Source of the DNA: CAZCFB01 sp964511535
GTDB lineage: Bacteria > Myxococcota_A > Polyangia > GCA-2747355 > CAZCFB01
Length of the DNA: 64,000 nucleotides
Direction of reading: 5' to 3'
Assembly: GCA_964511535.1 (NCBI GenBank)
Contig: CAZEFW010000021.1
Span: 1 to 64,000 of the forward strand
The notes beneath the pieces were generated by a model. That model made no database searches. It saw nothing but the letters and a program-made list of their open reading frames with translations, and was not told the DNA's origin. A program made the position numbers and the translations under genes. Of this stretch, positions 7,981 through 15,799 are shown piece after piece (the first letter of the stretch is position 1; each line of letters starts with the position of its first letter).

Positions 7981-9156
7981 TCACAGGCTGGTCTCGAACT
8001 TCGGCTCCCCCAGCAGCTTGCCGGTCAGGGTGCTGTAGATCTTGAAGTGCGCTCGCCGGGAGCCGGCGTCGCCGTAGAACTTGCCCTCCAGCACCACGTC
8101 GATGCCCCGCTTCCACAGCTTCTTGAAGGTGCGGAAGCGCAGCTTGCGGTTGGAAAGGCTGGCCAGAAAGTCGGTGCGCCCGCCCTCGATCTGCTGGAAC
8201 CGCTCCCCCTCGGACATCTTCTCCAGCAGCGCGGAGCGGAAGCGCCGCACCAGCTCGTCGTGGCCCTCCACCTCGTCCACCACCTTTCCCACCGCCACCA
8301 CCCAGCGCTTGCGGGTGGTCACCTGGGCGCCCAGCTCGATGCCGTCCTCGGGGCCCACGCGGTAGACGGCGTCGTAGCCGCCGGACACCTTGCGCTTGAT
8401 GTAGAGGGTCGCCACGCGCTCGGGCTCATCGATGCCCCCGTCGTCGTACACGTCCAGGGGGATCCCCTTCGGCAGCCGGCGGCCGCGGCCCTTGATGCGC
8501 ACGGTGCGCTTGTCCTCGTCGGTCTCGTCCACGGTGCCGCGGAAGCGGTAGCGCCCCACGATGGCGCTCATGGCGCCGATGCACGCGTCGCTGGTGTCGT
8601 AAAACGCTCGCGGGTTGACGTTGAGGAACATGCCCTCCTTGCCGCCGCCCGCCCTGGTGCCGGTGATCTGGCCCGCGATCTTCTTGGCCGCCACGCGCAC
8701 GGCCACGCGCATCTTGCCCGCGTGGCGGAAGTCCACGTCCTCGGCCATGGTGGTCTCGAGGGTGCGCACGTCCATCACGTGCACCGACAGCGTGTAAGCG
8801 TCGCCGGTGAAGCGCAGCTTGCCGGCCATCACGTAGTCCGCCTTGAGCCAGCGCCCGCTCGCCTTGAGCAGGGCCGGCTCGATGGTCCCGGTCCAGCGCA
8901 GCCCGCGCTTGCGCAGCATTCGGCGCACGGTGGAGCCCTGCACCACGCGCAGCTTGCGCGTCTTGACCAGCCGGGTGACGAAGGCCTCCTGGGCGTTTCG
9001 GCCCATGGCGTTGTAGCGCGTGGGCGAGGTGAAGGGGAAGACCACGACCACCGGCTTGCCCTTGCTGCGCCGCGGCCGCGCGTCGGCCCCGGCAGGCGGC
9101 GCCCACAGGGACACCAGCAGCGCCCCGGCGAGGGCCGCCCGGTACAGAGCGCGCAT
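7981..9156 (-). CDS. CsgG-like outer-membrane/periplasmic protein
   Basis: The 391-residue product begins with a Sec signal peptide (cleavage near PAGADA) and then the CsgG/TolB-N-type fold. VVVVFPFTSPTRYNAMG and a helix ending FVTRLVKTRKLRVVQG start the domain, followed by GRWLKADYVMAGKLRF and YTLSVHVMDVRTLE. These match the alternating strand-helix pattern of the CsgG/FlgO/LpoB-related families. It lacks the obvious N-terminal lipid-anchor Cys of true CsgG. The second half (residues 200-391) has no family I recognise. It is the second gene of the operon, 4 bp after the first LPP20 gene. A role in outer-membrane assembly or secretion is an inference. Confidence 0.72.
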   Translation of the reverse strand: MRALYRAALAGALLVSLWAPPAGADARPRRSKGKPVVVVFPFTSPTRYNAMGRNAQEAFVTRLVKTRKLRVVQGSTVRRMLRKRGLRWTGTIEPALLKASGRWLKADYVMAGKLRFTGDAYTLSVHVMDVRTLETTMAEDVDFRHAGKMRVAVRVAAKKIAGQITGTRAGGGKEGMFLNVNPRAFYDTSDACIGAMSAIVGRYRFRGTVDETDEDKRTVRIKGRGRRLPKGIPLDVYDDGGIDEPERVATLYIKRKVSGGYDAVYRVGPEDGIELGAQVTTRKRWVVAVGKVVDEVEGHDELVRRFRSALLEKMSEGERFQQIEGGRTDFLASLSNRKLRFRTFKKLWKRGIDVVLEGKFYGDAGSRRAHFKIYSTLTGKLLGEPKFETSL

Positions 9157-9160
9157 GGCT

Positions 9161-9748
9161 CTAGCGCCTCGACCGGTTGCGCCGGCGGAGCTCCCGGTTC
9201 AGGTCATGAAAGGCCCGGCGCGCGTTGCGCTTGACGTGGGCCTTGATGCGGGCGTCCAGCTCCTTGGCATCCTCGAAGTGCTTCATCATCGCCTTGAGGT
9301 CCAGCACCGCCAGGGCGTAGACAGCGCCGCTCTGGGGGTTCCACCAGTGGCTCCGGATCTCCACGCCCTTGATGTCCACCTCGGTGATGGTCTTCTGCAC
9401 CGCCTCCACATGCTGCTCCTCGGAGCTGGACTGGAAGTCACCCGCGGTGGTGGAGGCCTGGTAGTCCTTCATCATGGACGCCACGTAGGTGTCGAACATG
9501 GAGGCCAGCTTGCCCGTGGCGCGCTTGTCAGCGGTGTCACGCGCCAGGGCCTCGTTGCGGATCCCCGAGGCGATGCCCACGCCGAAGAAGGCCTTGCCGC
9601 CGTCCTTGGTGTCGAAGGCGCCGCTGCCCCGGTGCACCCACTTGGGCGTTCCGTCGGGCTGCGTACCGGTAACCGGGTGGCTCTTGCCGGCAGGATCACT
9701 GCAGCCGGAAAGGATGACAAAAAGCGCCAACAGAGCGATGCGTTTCAT
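9161..9748 (-). CDS. LPP20-family lipoprotein (first gene of the operon)
   Basis: The 195-residue product has a canonical lipobox at Cys16 (ILSGC) and an LPP20 domain: PKWVHRGSG..., then FFGVGIASGIRNEALARDTADKRA in two parts, then an amphipathic helix. The C-terminus is strongly basic (RELRRRNRSRR). LPP20/FlgP-type proteins are outer-membrane lipoproteins, in some bacteria linked to flagellar or surface structures. This gene opens a minus-strand operon with the CsgG-like, LpoB, COG3014 and second LPP20 genes. A GC-rich palindrome (9768-9781) lies in its leader. The two LPP20 proteins are not close copies; the shared part is confined to the W...G / VGRG-like segment. Confidence 0.78.
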   Translation of the reverse strand: MKRIALLALFVILSGCSDPAGKSHPVTGTQPDGTPKWVHRGSGAFDTKDGGKAFFGVGIASGIRNEALARDTADKRATGKLASMFDTYVASMMKDYQASTTAGDFQSSSEEQHVEAVQKTITEVDIKGVEIRSHWWNPQSGAVYALAVLDLKAMMKHFEDAKELDARIKAHVKRNARRAFHDLNRELRRRNRSRR

Positions 9749-9878
9749 TGTCCGAATCCTCCTCGCTGGGCCGCGCGGCCCTCAGTGGCCTCTCGCGGCG
9801 AAATGGGCCAATGAAGGATAGCTCAAACATTCGACCAAGCCTATCCCGTCAGGTGATTCTACGGTGGCCTGCCCGGAA

Positions 9879-12251
9879 TTATTTTGCCTGTGATCCAGGG
9901 CACGTTCCCCAGACCACGGGAACCGAGGCGCCGGCGCGGACCTGGGCCTCGGTGACACTGACCGTGCCGCAGCGGCCGCCGCCGCGGACCAGGTAGGGCC
10001 CCACCGCGACGAAGGTCAGCGCGGACAGGCCCGGGCCATCGCCGGCGGGCGGGGGGCGGCTCGCGCCATGGGCAGCGTAGGGCAGCGCGAGGGTGAAGCG
10101 GCCGTCGGCGCCGGCCACCACTCGCTGGCGGAACGCCTCCCGGCGGCCGAGCCCGTTGAGCAGCCGCACTTCCGCCTTCACCTCCTGGCCGGGGCCCACC
10201 TGGCCGGTCCCCGCGGCCGGGGCGGGCAGCACCTCGAAGACCTTGTACCAGGGCACCGCCCTGCCGCTGATCCGGGCCCAGGTGCCGCTGGACGCGGCGA
10301 TCAGGCGCAGGCGCCCGGCAGCAGCGAGGTGAGCGCCGCGCAGGTTCACCGCGGATCCATTGAGCAGCATCAGCCGCTGGTAGAACAGCCCCCAGAACCC
10401 GGGCAGGGGCTGCCAGGTGTCGGCCTCCAGGCGCACATACGGGGCCTCGGGCTGCCCCTGGAGCCGGCGCAGGATCCCGAGCTTGGCCGGAGACATGGCG
10501 CCGAGCAGCAGGTAGCGGCTGCGGGTCTGTTTCGCCACGGACAGCGCCGCGGCAGCGTCCGGCGCGGTGGCGAACTGGATCCACCGGCACAGGCCGCGCT
10601 GGCAGGACGGGTCCTTGGCCTGGGCCAGCAACCTGGGCGGCAGGTGGGGCGAGGCCACGCTCGGCCGCAGGGCCACCAGGTTGACCCAGTGGCCCAGCTC
10701 CCAGGGCGCCAGCACGCCATACGGTGAGAGCTGGCGCGCGCCCTTTTGGGGATCCACCGCGGGGGTGAAGGCCCGCACCCAGCGAAGCACCTCGAACGCC
10801 TGGTCCCGCGCGGTGTTGGTGGGCGGGAGCCAGGGGAACCGGGCCACGGTCCAGCCGAGAGAGCCGGCCAGGAGCGCCGCTGCGCCCAGGGTGGCCAGCA
10901 GGCCGAGGCGGGATTTGGGGCGCCAGGCGAGGCACAGGTCCACGGCCGCGCCCGCCGCCAGGGCCACCGCGATGACCACCAGCCCGCGGAAATATCCCGC
11001 CTGCACCAGGGCCAGGATGCCGGCCACCAGCGCCCAGTGCGCGGCCGCGCCGGCGCCGGGCCGGGGGCCTGCGCGCCAGGCCCGAACCAGCAGCACCCCG
11101 GCCCCCGGCGCGAGCGCCAGCAGCAGGGGCGTGAAGTTGAGCAGGCTCTTGTGCAGCGGCGTGTCCAGCACAGACCACCACTCGCTGGTCATCTGACCCA
11201 GGTCTGCCCCGGCGAGGAAGCCGAGCCAGCTCGCCGCGGCCTGGCGGGCTGGCGCCCACAGGGCCACGCCCACACCCCCGGCCACCAGCAGGCCGCTGGC
11301 CAGCGCCAGCGCTGCTCCACGGGAGTCCTGCCTCCGTCGCTGCATCAGGGCCAACCCTGCCCCCAGCAGCAGCATGGCGGCCCACGCCCCCAGGGCGAGC
11401 ACCAGCGGGAAGGGAGAAAAATCCAGCTCGCCGGGCGATCCCCAGCACGGCGTCGTGGCGTGAAAAAGCAGCCCCAGCAGGATGGCGCCGCCGAGGCTGA
11501 GAGCAGCCGGAGTCCAGACCGCGCGCCAGGAGCCGGGCGCCGCGCCGACGCACCGCACCACCTCCAGCGCCAGGACGGCCCCCACCAGCAACACCGGCGC
11601 CACCCCGGAAGGCACGCTGGCCAACAACCCGCCCCCGCTGGTCGCCGCCAGGGCACACCAGCCGAACCTCGGCGCGCTCCGGGCCGAAGGCCAGACGGCG
11701 GCCGCCCGCGTGGCCGCCCAGAGCATGGCCATGGCGAGCAGCGGCTCCAGGGCGTGGTGATCCACCCGCGCCAGCGCGCTCTGCATCACGGCCGCGGGGG
11801 CCACCGCCACCACCAGGGCAGCGGCCAGCGCGCCAGCCGGGGCCAGGGCGCCGCGGGCCACCAGGTAGACCGCCACGGCGGTGAGCGCGCCCAGGACGGG
11901 GGGCAGGTAGACCAGAAGATTGGTCATCTCCTGTAGGGCGGGCTCCGGCCCCAGCATGAGCCTGGCCACCGCGGCCAGCAGCAGGTCGAACCCACCGGGC
12001 CAGGTGTGGCACTTGATGTCCAGGGGGTACTCGCAGAACCGATCCACGTATGGCACTGACGGGAAGTCGCGAGCCGTGAGCCAGGCGCGGCGGAGGTGGT
12101 AGTAGGGGTCGGTCCCGTACAGGATGGCCCCGCCCTTGGTCAGCAGCGCCCGGCTGGCGAGGTAGCGCATGGCCAGCGCCACCCCCGCCACCAGCCCCAC
12201 TGCAGCGGCCAGCAGGAGCCTGCGAGCGGTGGGGGAGCCGGGGCGGGACAT
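9879..12251 (-). CDS. STT3/AglB/PglB-like oligosaccharyltransferase
   Basis: This 790-residue protein has about 13 hydrophobic helices and then a soluble C-terminal domain. It shows the hallmarks of the STT3 family: GTDPYYHLRRAW (residues 46-57) matches the first acidic loop (Asp48), ARVDHHALEP (161-170) the second metal-binding DHH loop, TSEWWS (355-360) the SVSE-like loop and SPYGVLAPWELGHW (509-522) the WWDYG-type motif, here PWELG. STT3 enzymes move a lipid-linked glycan to asparagine on secreted proteins. I chose the start at 12251 because the 23 residues upstream are polar and arginine-rich and do not look like a transporter N-terminus; no clear ribosome binding site was seen. The neighbouring gene is divergent. 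Confidence 0.8.
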   Translation of the reverse strand: MSRPGSPTARRLLLAAAVGLVAGVALAMRYLASRALLTKGGAILYGTDPYYHLRRAWLTARDFPSVPYVDRFCEYPLDIKCHTWPGGFDLLLAAVARLMLGPEPALQEMTNLLVYLPPVLGALTAVAVYLVARGALAPAGALAAALVVAVAPAAVMQSALARVDHHALEPLLAMAMLWAATRAAAVWPSARSAPRFGWCALAATSGGGLLASVPSGVAPVLLVGAVLALEVVRCVGAAPGSWRAVWTPAALSLGGAILLGLLFHATTPCWGSPGELDFSPFPLVLALGAWAAMLLLGAGLALMQRRRQDSRGAALALASGLLVAGGVGVALWAPARQAAASWLGFLAGADLGQMTSEWWSVLDTPLHKSLLNFTPLLLALAPGAGVLLVRAWRAGPRPGAGAAAHWALVAGILALVQAGYFRGLVVIAVALAAGAAVDLCLAWRPKSRLGLLATLGAAALLAGSLGWTVARFPWLPPTNTARDQAFEVLRWVRAFTPAVDPQKGARQLSPYGVLAPWELGHWVNLVALRPSVASPHLPPRLLAQAKDPSCQRGLCRWIQFATAPDAAAALSVAKQTRSRYLLLGAMSPAKLGILRRLQGQPEAPYVRLEADTWQPLPGFWGLFYQRLMLLNGSAVNLRGAHLAAAGRLRLIAASSGTWARISGRAVPWYKVFEVLPAPAAGTGQVGPGQEVKAEVRLLNGLGRREAFRQRVVAGADGRFTLALPYAAHGASRPPPAGDGPGLSALTFVAVGPYLVRGGGRCGTVSVTEAQVRAGASVPVVWGTCPGSQAK

Positions 12252-12360
12252 GCTGGCAGGATACCGGTCGCGGCCCGGCCTGAGGAGAAAAAGGCGGCTC
12301 CTCGACCTGCCCGGGCGCACTTTGTGGTGGCGGATCCTCCCAGCGCTGGTATTCCTTTAT

Positions 12361-12365
12361 AGGAG
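12361..12365 (+). promoter_or_regulatory. Ribosome binding site deciding a TTG start
   Basis: AGGAG lies seven bases before the TTG at 12373. Using this start gives a complete lipoprotein signal peptide for the beta-helix protein; the ATG at 12427 would remove most of it. Confidence 0.65.
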
Positions 12366-12372
12366 CGGTCGC

Positions 12373-14382
12373 TTGACCAAATTCCCACAAAATTCAAGGA
12401 GTTTAATCCTGATCATTGCAGGCGCGATGCTTTCGATCGGCGCGTCCTGCGATGGCGAACTCATCGGGCCGGCGTCCGATCCGTTGCTGGGTAGTGATGG
12501 CGGCGTGATCGACAGCGCTTTCGGCGGCAGGGATGGCGGCCTGCCCCGGTGGGATCGTGAAAAGCGCCCCCCGGACTTGAAAAAGGCCAAGCCTGATCAG
12601 AAGCGGCCGAGAGACCTGGGCAAGCCCAAGCCCGATATCAAGAAGCCCAAGAAGGACCAGTTCGTCCCCAAGAAAGACAAGTTCGTCCCCAAGAAGGACC
12701 AGTTCGTCCCCAAGAAGGACAAGTTCGTGCCCAAGCCCGACAAGTTCGTGCCCAAGCCGGACAAGTTCGTGCCCAAGCCGGACAAGTTCGTGCCCAAGCC
12801 GGACCAGGGGAACCCGCCACCCACGGGCGGGACCGTGTACTACGTGCGCCCCAACGGTGGCACCAGCTCCCAGTGCACCGGCAAGGTCAACGCGCCCTAT
12901 CCCGGCAGCGGCTCGGGCAAGCCGTGCGCCTTCGCCCACCCGTTCTGGGCCATGCCGCCGGGCAAGACGCCCATCCTCAAGAGCGGCGACACGCTGTTCA
13001 TCGCGGCCGGGTCCTACCGCATGGGCTACGGCGCCTCCGGAGCGACGCAGAACAAGAACACTTGCGACAAGTGGTACCCATGGGGCTGCGTCATGCCCAA
13101 GATCCCGTCGGGCAAGAGCAAGAGCGCGCCCACCCGCATCCTGGGCGAGGGCTGGGACAAGGGGTGCAAGGCGCCGCCCGAGCTGTGGGGCGCGGAGCGG
13201 GCGTGGCGAATCTTCGACCTGCGCGGCAGCTCCAACGTGGAGATCGCCTGCTTCGATGTCACGGACCACTCGGATTGCATCGACAGCCACACCGGCGGGC
13301 TGGCGTGCAAGAAGTCGAGCTACCCTTACGGCGCGTGGACCATGATCGGCATCCAGGCCGAGGACTCCAGCGAGGTCAAGCTGAAGGACCTCGACATCCA
13401 TGGCTTCGCCCACGTGGGCATCTGGGCCGGGCGGCTGTCCAACTGGACCCTGGAGCGGGTGCGCATCGCGGGCAACGGCTGGGTGGGTTGGGACGGAGAC
13501 CTGAGCCAGTCAAAGGGGAGCAGCAACAGCGGGCAGATGACCTTCAAGTCGGTGACCATCGAGTGGAACGGCTGCTCCGAGACTTACCCCGGCAAGAAGA
13601 ACAAGGGCTGCTGGGCCCAGAGCGCCAACGGCTACGGCGACGGTCTCGGCACCGCGGCCACCGCGGGCAACTGGCTGTTCGAGGACTGCAAGATCCTCTA
13701 CAACACCTCCGACGGGCTCGACCTGCTGTACCACGACAAGGGCGGCAGCGTGACCATCCGCCGCATGCACGCCGAGGGGAACGCGGGCAACCAGGTGAAG
13801 GTCACAGGCAACACCACCATCGAAAACAGCCTCATCGTGGGCAACTGCTCCTACTTCAACGGCAAGTCCTTCACCTACAAGGTCGACCCGTGCCGATCGC
13901 TGGGCAACCCGGTGTCCATCGAGTTCCAGAAGGGCACCAAGGCGGTGCTGGTCAACTCCACCATCAAGGGCGAGAGCGACGTGCTGCTGGAGTCCGGGGT
14001 GCGCAACAGCTCGTGCAACGGCACCGAGTCGTACACCGTGATCAACAACATCTTCATCGGCGACACCGACTACTACCAGCCGTTCGAGAAGACCAACCTG
14101 TTCTACCAGCAGGGGTGCGGCGGCCTGAAGCTGTCCGGTGATTACAACATCCACTACAACCTCAAGACCGCCTGCCCCAAGGTGGGCAACAACGACCTGT
14201 GCACCAACCCGAAGCTCGGCTCCATCGCCAAGAACAGCTTCAAGCCCACGCCCCAGAGCGGCAGCCCCGCCATCAACTCCGGCAAGGCAGTGGGCGGCGT
14301 GGTGCCAAAGAACGACCTGTACAAAAAGAGCCGCCCCTGCGGCGGCAAGGTGGACCGCGGCGCCATCGAAGTCTGCCCCTGA
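12373..14382 (+). CDS. Beta-helix surface lipoprotein on a repetitive stalk
   Basis: From the TTG start the product is 669 residues, with signal segment and lipobox near residue 24 (SIGASC). Residues about 85-150 form a charged stalk of six-residue repeats of the form FVPK-(K/P)-D-(K/Q), roughly eight copies. From about residue 155 a right-handed parallel beta-helix domain begins with TVYYVRPNGGTSSQC; such folds often belong to polysaccharide lyases or adhesins and usually start with a similar YYV..GG segment. Further motifs include VEIACFDVTDHSD and TIENSLIVGNCS. No catalytic residues can be assigned. A surface role in binding or cutting polysaccharide is an inference. The 3' end abuts a palindromic repeat. 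Confidence 0.82.
   Translation: MTKFPQNSRSLILIIAGAMLSIGASCDGELIGPASDPLLGSDGGVIDSAFGGRDGGLPRWDREKRPPDLKKAKPDQKRPRDLGKPKPDIKKPKKDQFVPKKDKFVPKKDQFVPKKDKFVPKPDKFVPKPDKFVPKPDKFVPKPDQGNPPPTGGTVYYVRPNGGTSSQCTGKVNAPYPGSGSGKPCAFAHPFWAMPPGKTPILKSGDTLFIAAGSYRMGYGASGATQNKNTCDKWYPWGCVMPKIPSGKSKSAPTRILGEGWDKGCKAPPELWGAERAWRIFDLRGSSNVEIACFDVTDHSDCIDSHTGGLACKKSSYPYGAWTMIGIQAEDSSEVKLKDLDIHGFAHVGIWAGRLSNWTLERVRIAGNGWVGWDGDLSQSKGSSNSGQMTFKSVTIEWNGCSETYPGKKNKGCWAQSANGYGDGLGTAATAGNWLFEDCKILYNTSDGLDLLYHDKGGSVTIRRMHAEGNAGNQVKVTGNTTIENSLIVGNCSYFNGKSFTYKVDPCRSLGNPVSIEFQKGTKAVLVNSTIKGESDVLLESGVRNSSCNGTESYTVINNIFIGDTDYYQPFEKTNLFYQQGCGGLKLSGDYNIHYNLKTACPKVGNNDLCTNPKLGSIAKNSFKPTPQSGSPAINSGKAVGGVVPKNDLYKKSRPCGGKVDRGAIEVCP
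12655..12810 (+). repeat. 18-bp in-frame coding repeats (FVPKxD stalk)
   Basis: About eight copies of an 18-bp unit (TTCGTNCCCAAG plus two variable codons) encode the lysine/proline/aspartate stalk of the beta-helix lipoprotein. The near identity of the units at DNA level suggests recent expansion and possible copy-number variation between strains. Confidence 0.85.
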
Positions 14383-14427
14383 TAAAATGTCATATAGGGG
14401 GGTCTGACCCCACCACTTGACATTTTA
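14383..14427. repeat. 45-bp TGACATTTTA-ended palindromic element, copy 1
   Basis: The element begins TAAAATGTCA and ends TGACATTTTA, a perfect 10-bp inverted pair. Its centre contains the palindrome GGGTCTGACCC. It begins immediately after the stop of the beta-helix gene. An identical copy lies 14 bp away. Confidence 0.8.
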
Positions 14428-14441
14428 TCCGGCGTCCTCAC

Positions 14442-14486
14442 TAAAATGTCATATAGGGGGGTCTGACCCCACCACTTGACATTTTA
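14442..14486. repeat. 45-bp TGACATTTTA-ended palindromic element, copy 2
   Basis: Identical to the copy at 14383-14427 over all 45 bases. Its last three bases are the complement of the TAA stop codon of the minus-strand radical SAM gene. The pair sits between convergent genes and could act as a bidirectional terminator or be a small non-autonomous mobile element. Confidence 0.8.
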
Positions 14487-15614
14487 TTTGGGGCCGGAGA
14501 GCAGGGTTTCGTAGAGGTCGCAGCGGCCGGTTTCCAGGAGCTCCTGGACATGGGCGCGGGCGGCTGGCCCCAGCTGGGCCACGGCGTCCAGCATCCCCAT
14601 GGCGTGCAGGTCCTCGATGTCTTCGCGCAGGGTCATCAGGTGGCGCCCTGCGTTCAGCACGCCGCGCCCGACCTCGCCGGTCCGGTGCCCCATGTCGTAC
14701 ATGTGCAGCAGCACCAGGCCGGCCTCCTCGTTGGGCGTGAGCTGTCCACGGAACAGCCGGTGGGGGATGCGGGGCGCGAGGCCGTGGCGCCGCAGCACCA
14801 CCTGCCAGCGCCGATCCAGGTCTCGATATACGGCGGGGACGGCGCCGCCGTATCCGTCCTCGCGGTAGATGGCGCGGTAACGCTCGACGAGGCATGGCTC
14901 GAGCTGCCCAAGCACGCCGAAGAAGTGCTCTCGCTGGCGCCCCGGCTTCAGGGTGGTCCCGCCCATGAGCACGTAGTCGGCCCCGGCCTCGCGCGCTGCC
15001 ACGGCCAGGCCGTCGAGCTGGTCATCGGCGTCCGACAGGTAGGGCAGCACCGGCATCAACATGATCCCCGCGCCGAGCCCGCGCGACCGCGCCTCGGCCA
15101 CCAGTTGCAGCCTGTCCCCGGGCGGGGCGCAGCCTGGCTCCACCACCGCGGCCAGCTCCGGATCGAGAGTGCTGATGGAGACCGACAGCAGCGCCCTGGC
15201 CCTGCGGTTGATCCGCTCCAGCAGATCCAGATCGCGCCGGACCAGCACGCTCTTGGTCAGCACATGCACCGGGCGGTCCACGGCCAGGGCCTCCTGCAGC
15301 GCCAGGCGAGCCAGGCCGTAGCACGCCTCGGCCTGCTGGTAGGCGTCGCACACGCCGCCCCCGATGAAGAGGAAGCCCCGCCGCTTCAGCCGCGGGATCT
15401 CCCGGCTCAGCAGCTCCGGGGCGTTGATCTTGACCTGGATCCGCTGGCCGAAGTCGCCCTCTACCCGGTACTTCTCAGCCCGCCCATCGCAGTACGCGCA
15501 GGCATGTTCGCACCCCCGGTACAGGTTCATGCCATAGCGGCTGATGAACCAGCTCTCGACGGCGCGTTGCTTGCGGATCACGCTGCGCGCTGTGATTTCC
15601 ACGTATTGGGGCAT
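14484..15614 (-). CDS. SPL-family radical SAM protein
   Basis: The 376-residue protein has the radical SAM cluster motif CEHACAYC (residues 35-42) after a MNLYRGC leader. It then has a (beta/alpha) barrel with the SAM-binding GGG(V)CD and VHVLTKS segments, VSISTLD, and AGIMLMPVLPYLSD. This layout matches the spore photoproduct lyase-like (SplB-related) radical SAM family found in many non-sporulating bacteria; the true reaction of that group is largely unknown. No spore-lesion-specific residues could be checked. The gene stands alone between convergent and divergent neighbours and its stop codon lies in a palindromic repeat. Confidence 0.83.
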   Translation of the reverse strand: MPQYVEITARSVIRKQRAVESWFISRYGMNLYRGCEHACAYCDGRAEKYRVEGDFGQRIQVKINAPELLSREIPRLKRRGFLFIGGGVCDAYQQAEACYGLARLALQEALAVDRPVHVLTKSVLVRRDLDLLERINRRARALLSVSISTLDPELAAVVEPGCAPPGDRLQLVAEARSRGLGAGIMLMPVLPYLSDADDQLDGLAVAAREAGADYVLMGGTTLKPGRQREHFFGVLGQLEPCLVERYRAIYREDGYGGAVPAVYRDLDRRWQVVLRRHGLAPRIPHRLFRGQLTPNEEAGLVLLHMYDMGHRTGEVGRGVLNAGRHLMTLREDIEDLHAMGMLDAVAQLGPAARAHVQELLETGRCDLYETLLSGPK

Positions 15615-15799
15615 CGACTCGAGGGCCAGTCTACCCCCGGGGGTTTATGCACCACCAGGGGGCCGCAGCCCCCATCTGTGGTCTTCAAGCCCGGGTCAGG
15701 GCCCCCAACGGCCCGCCGGAGGACTCACCTTTACCCTTTGATTTCAAGGCACAACCCCTGGCACGGATCGTGGTTTATCTGGTCCCAACTGGAGGTGTC

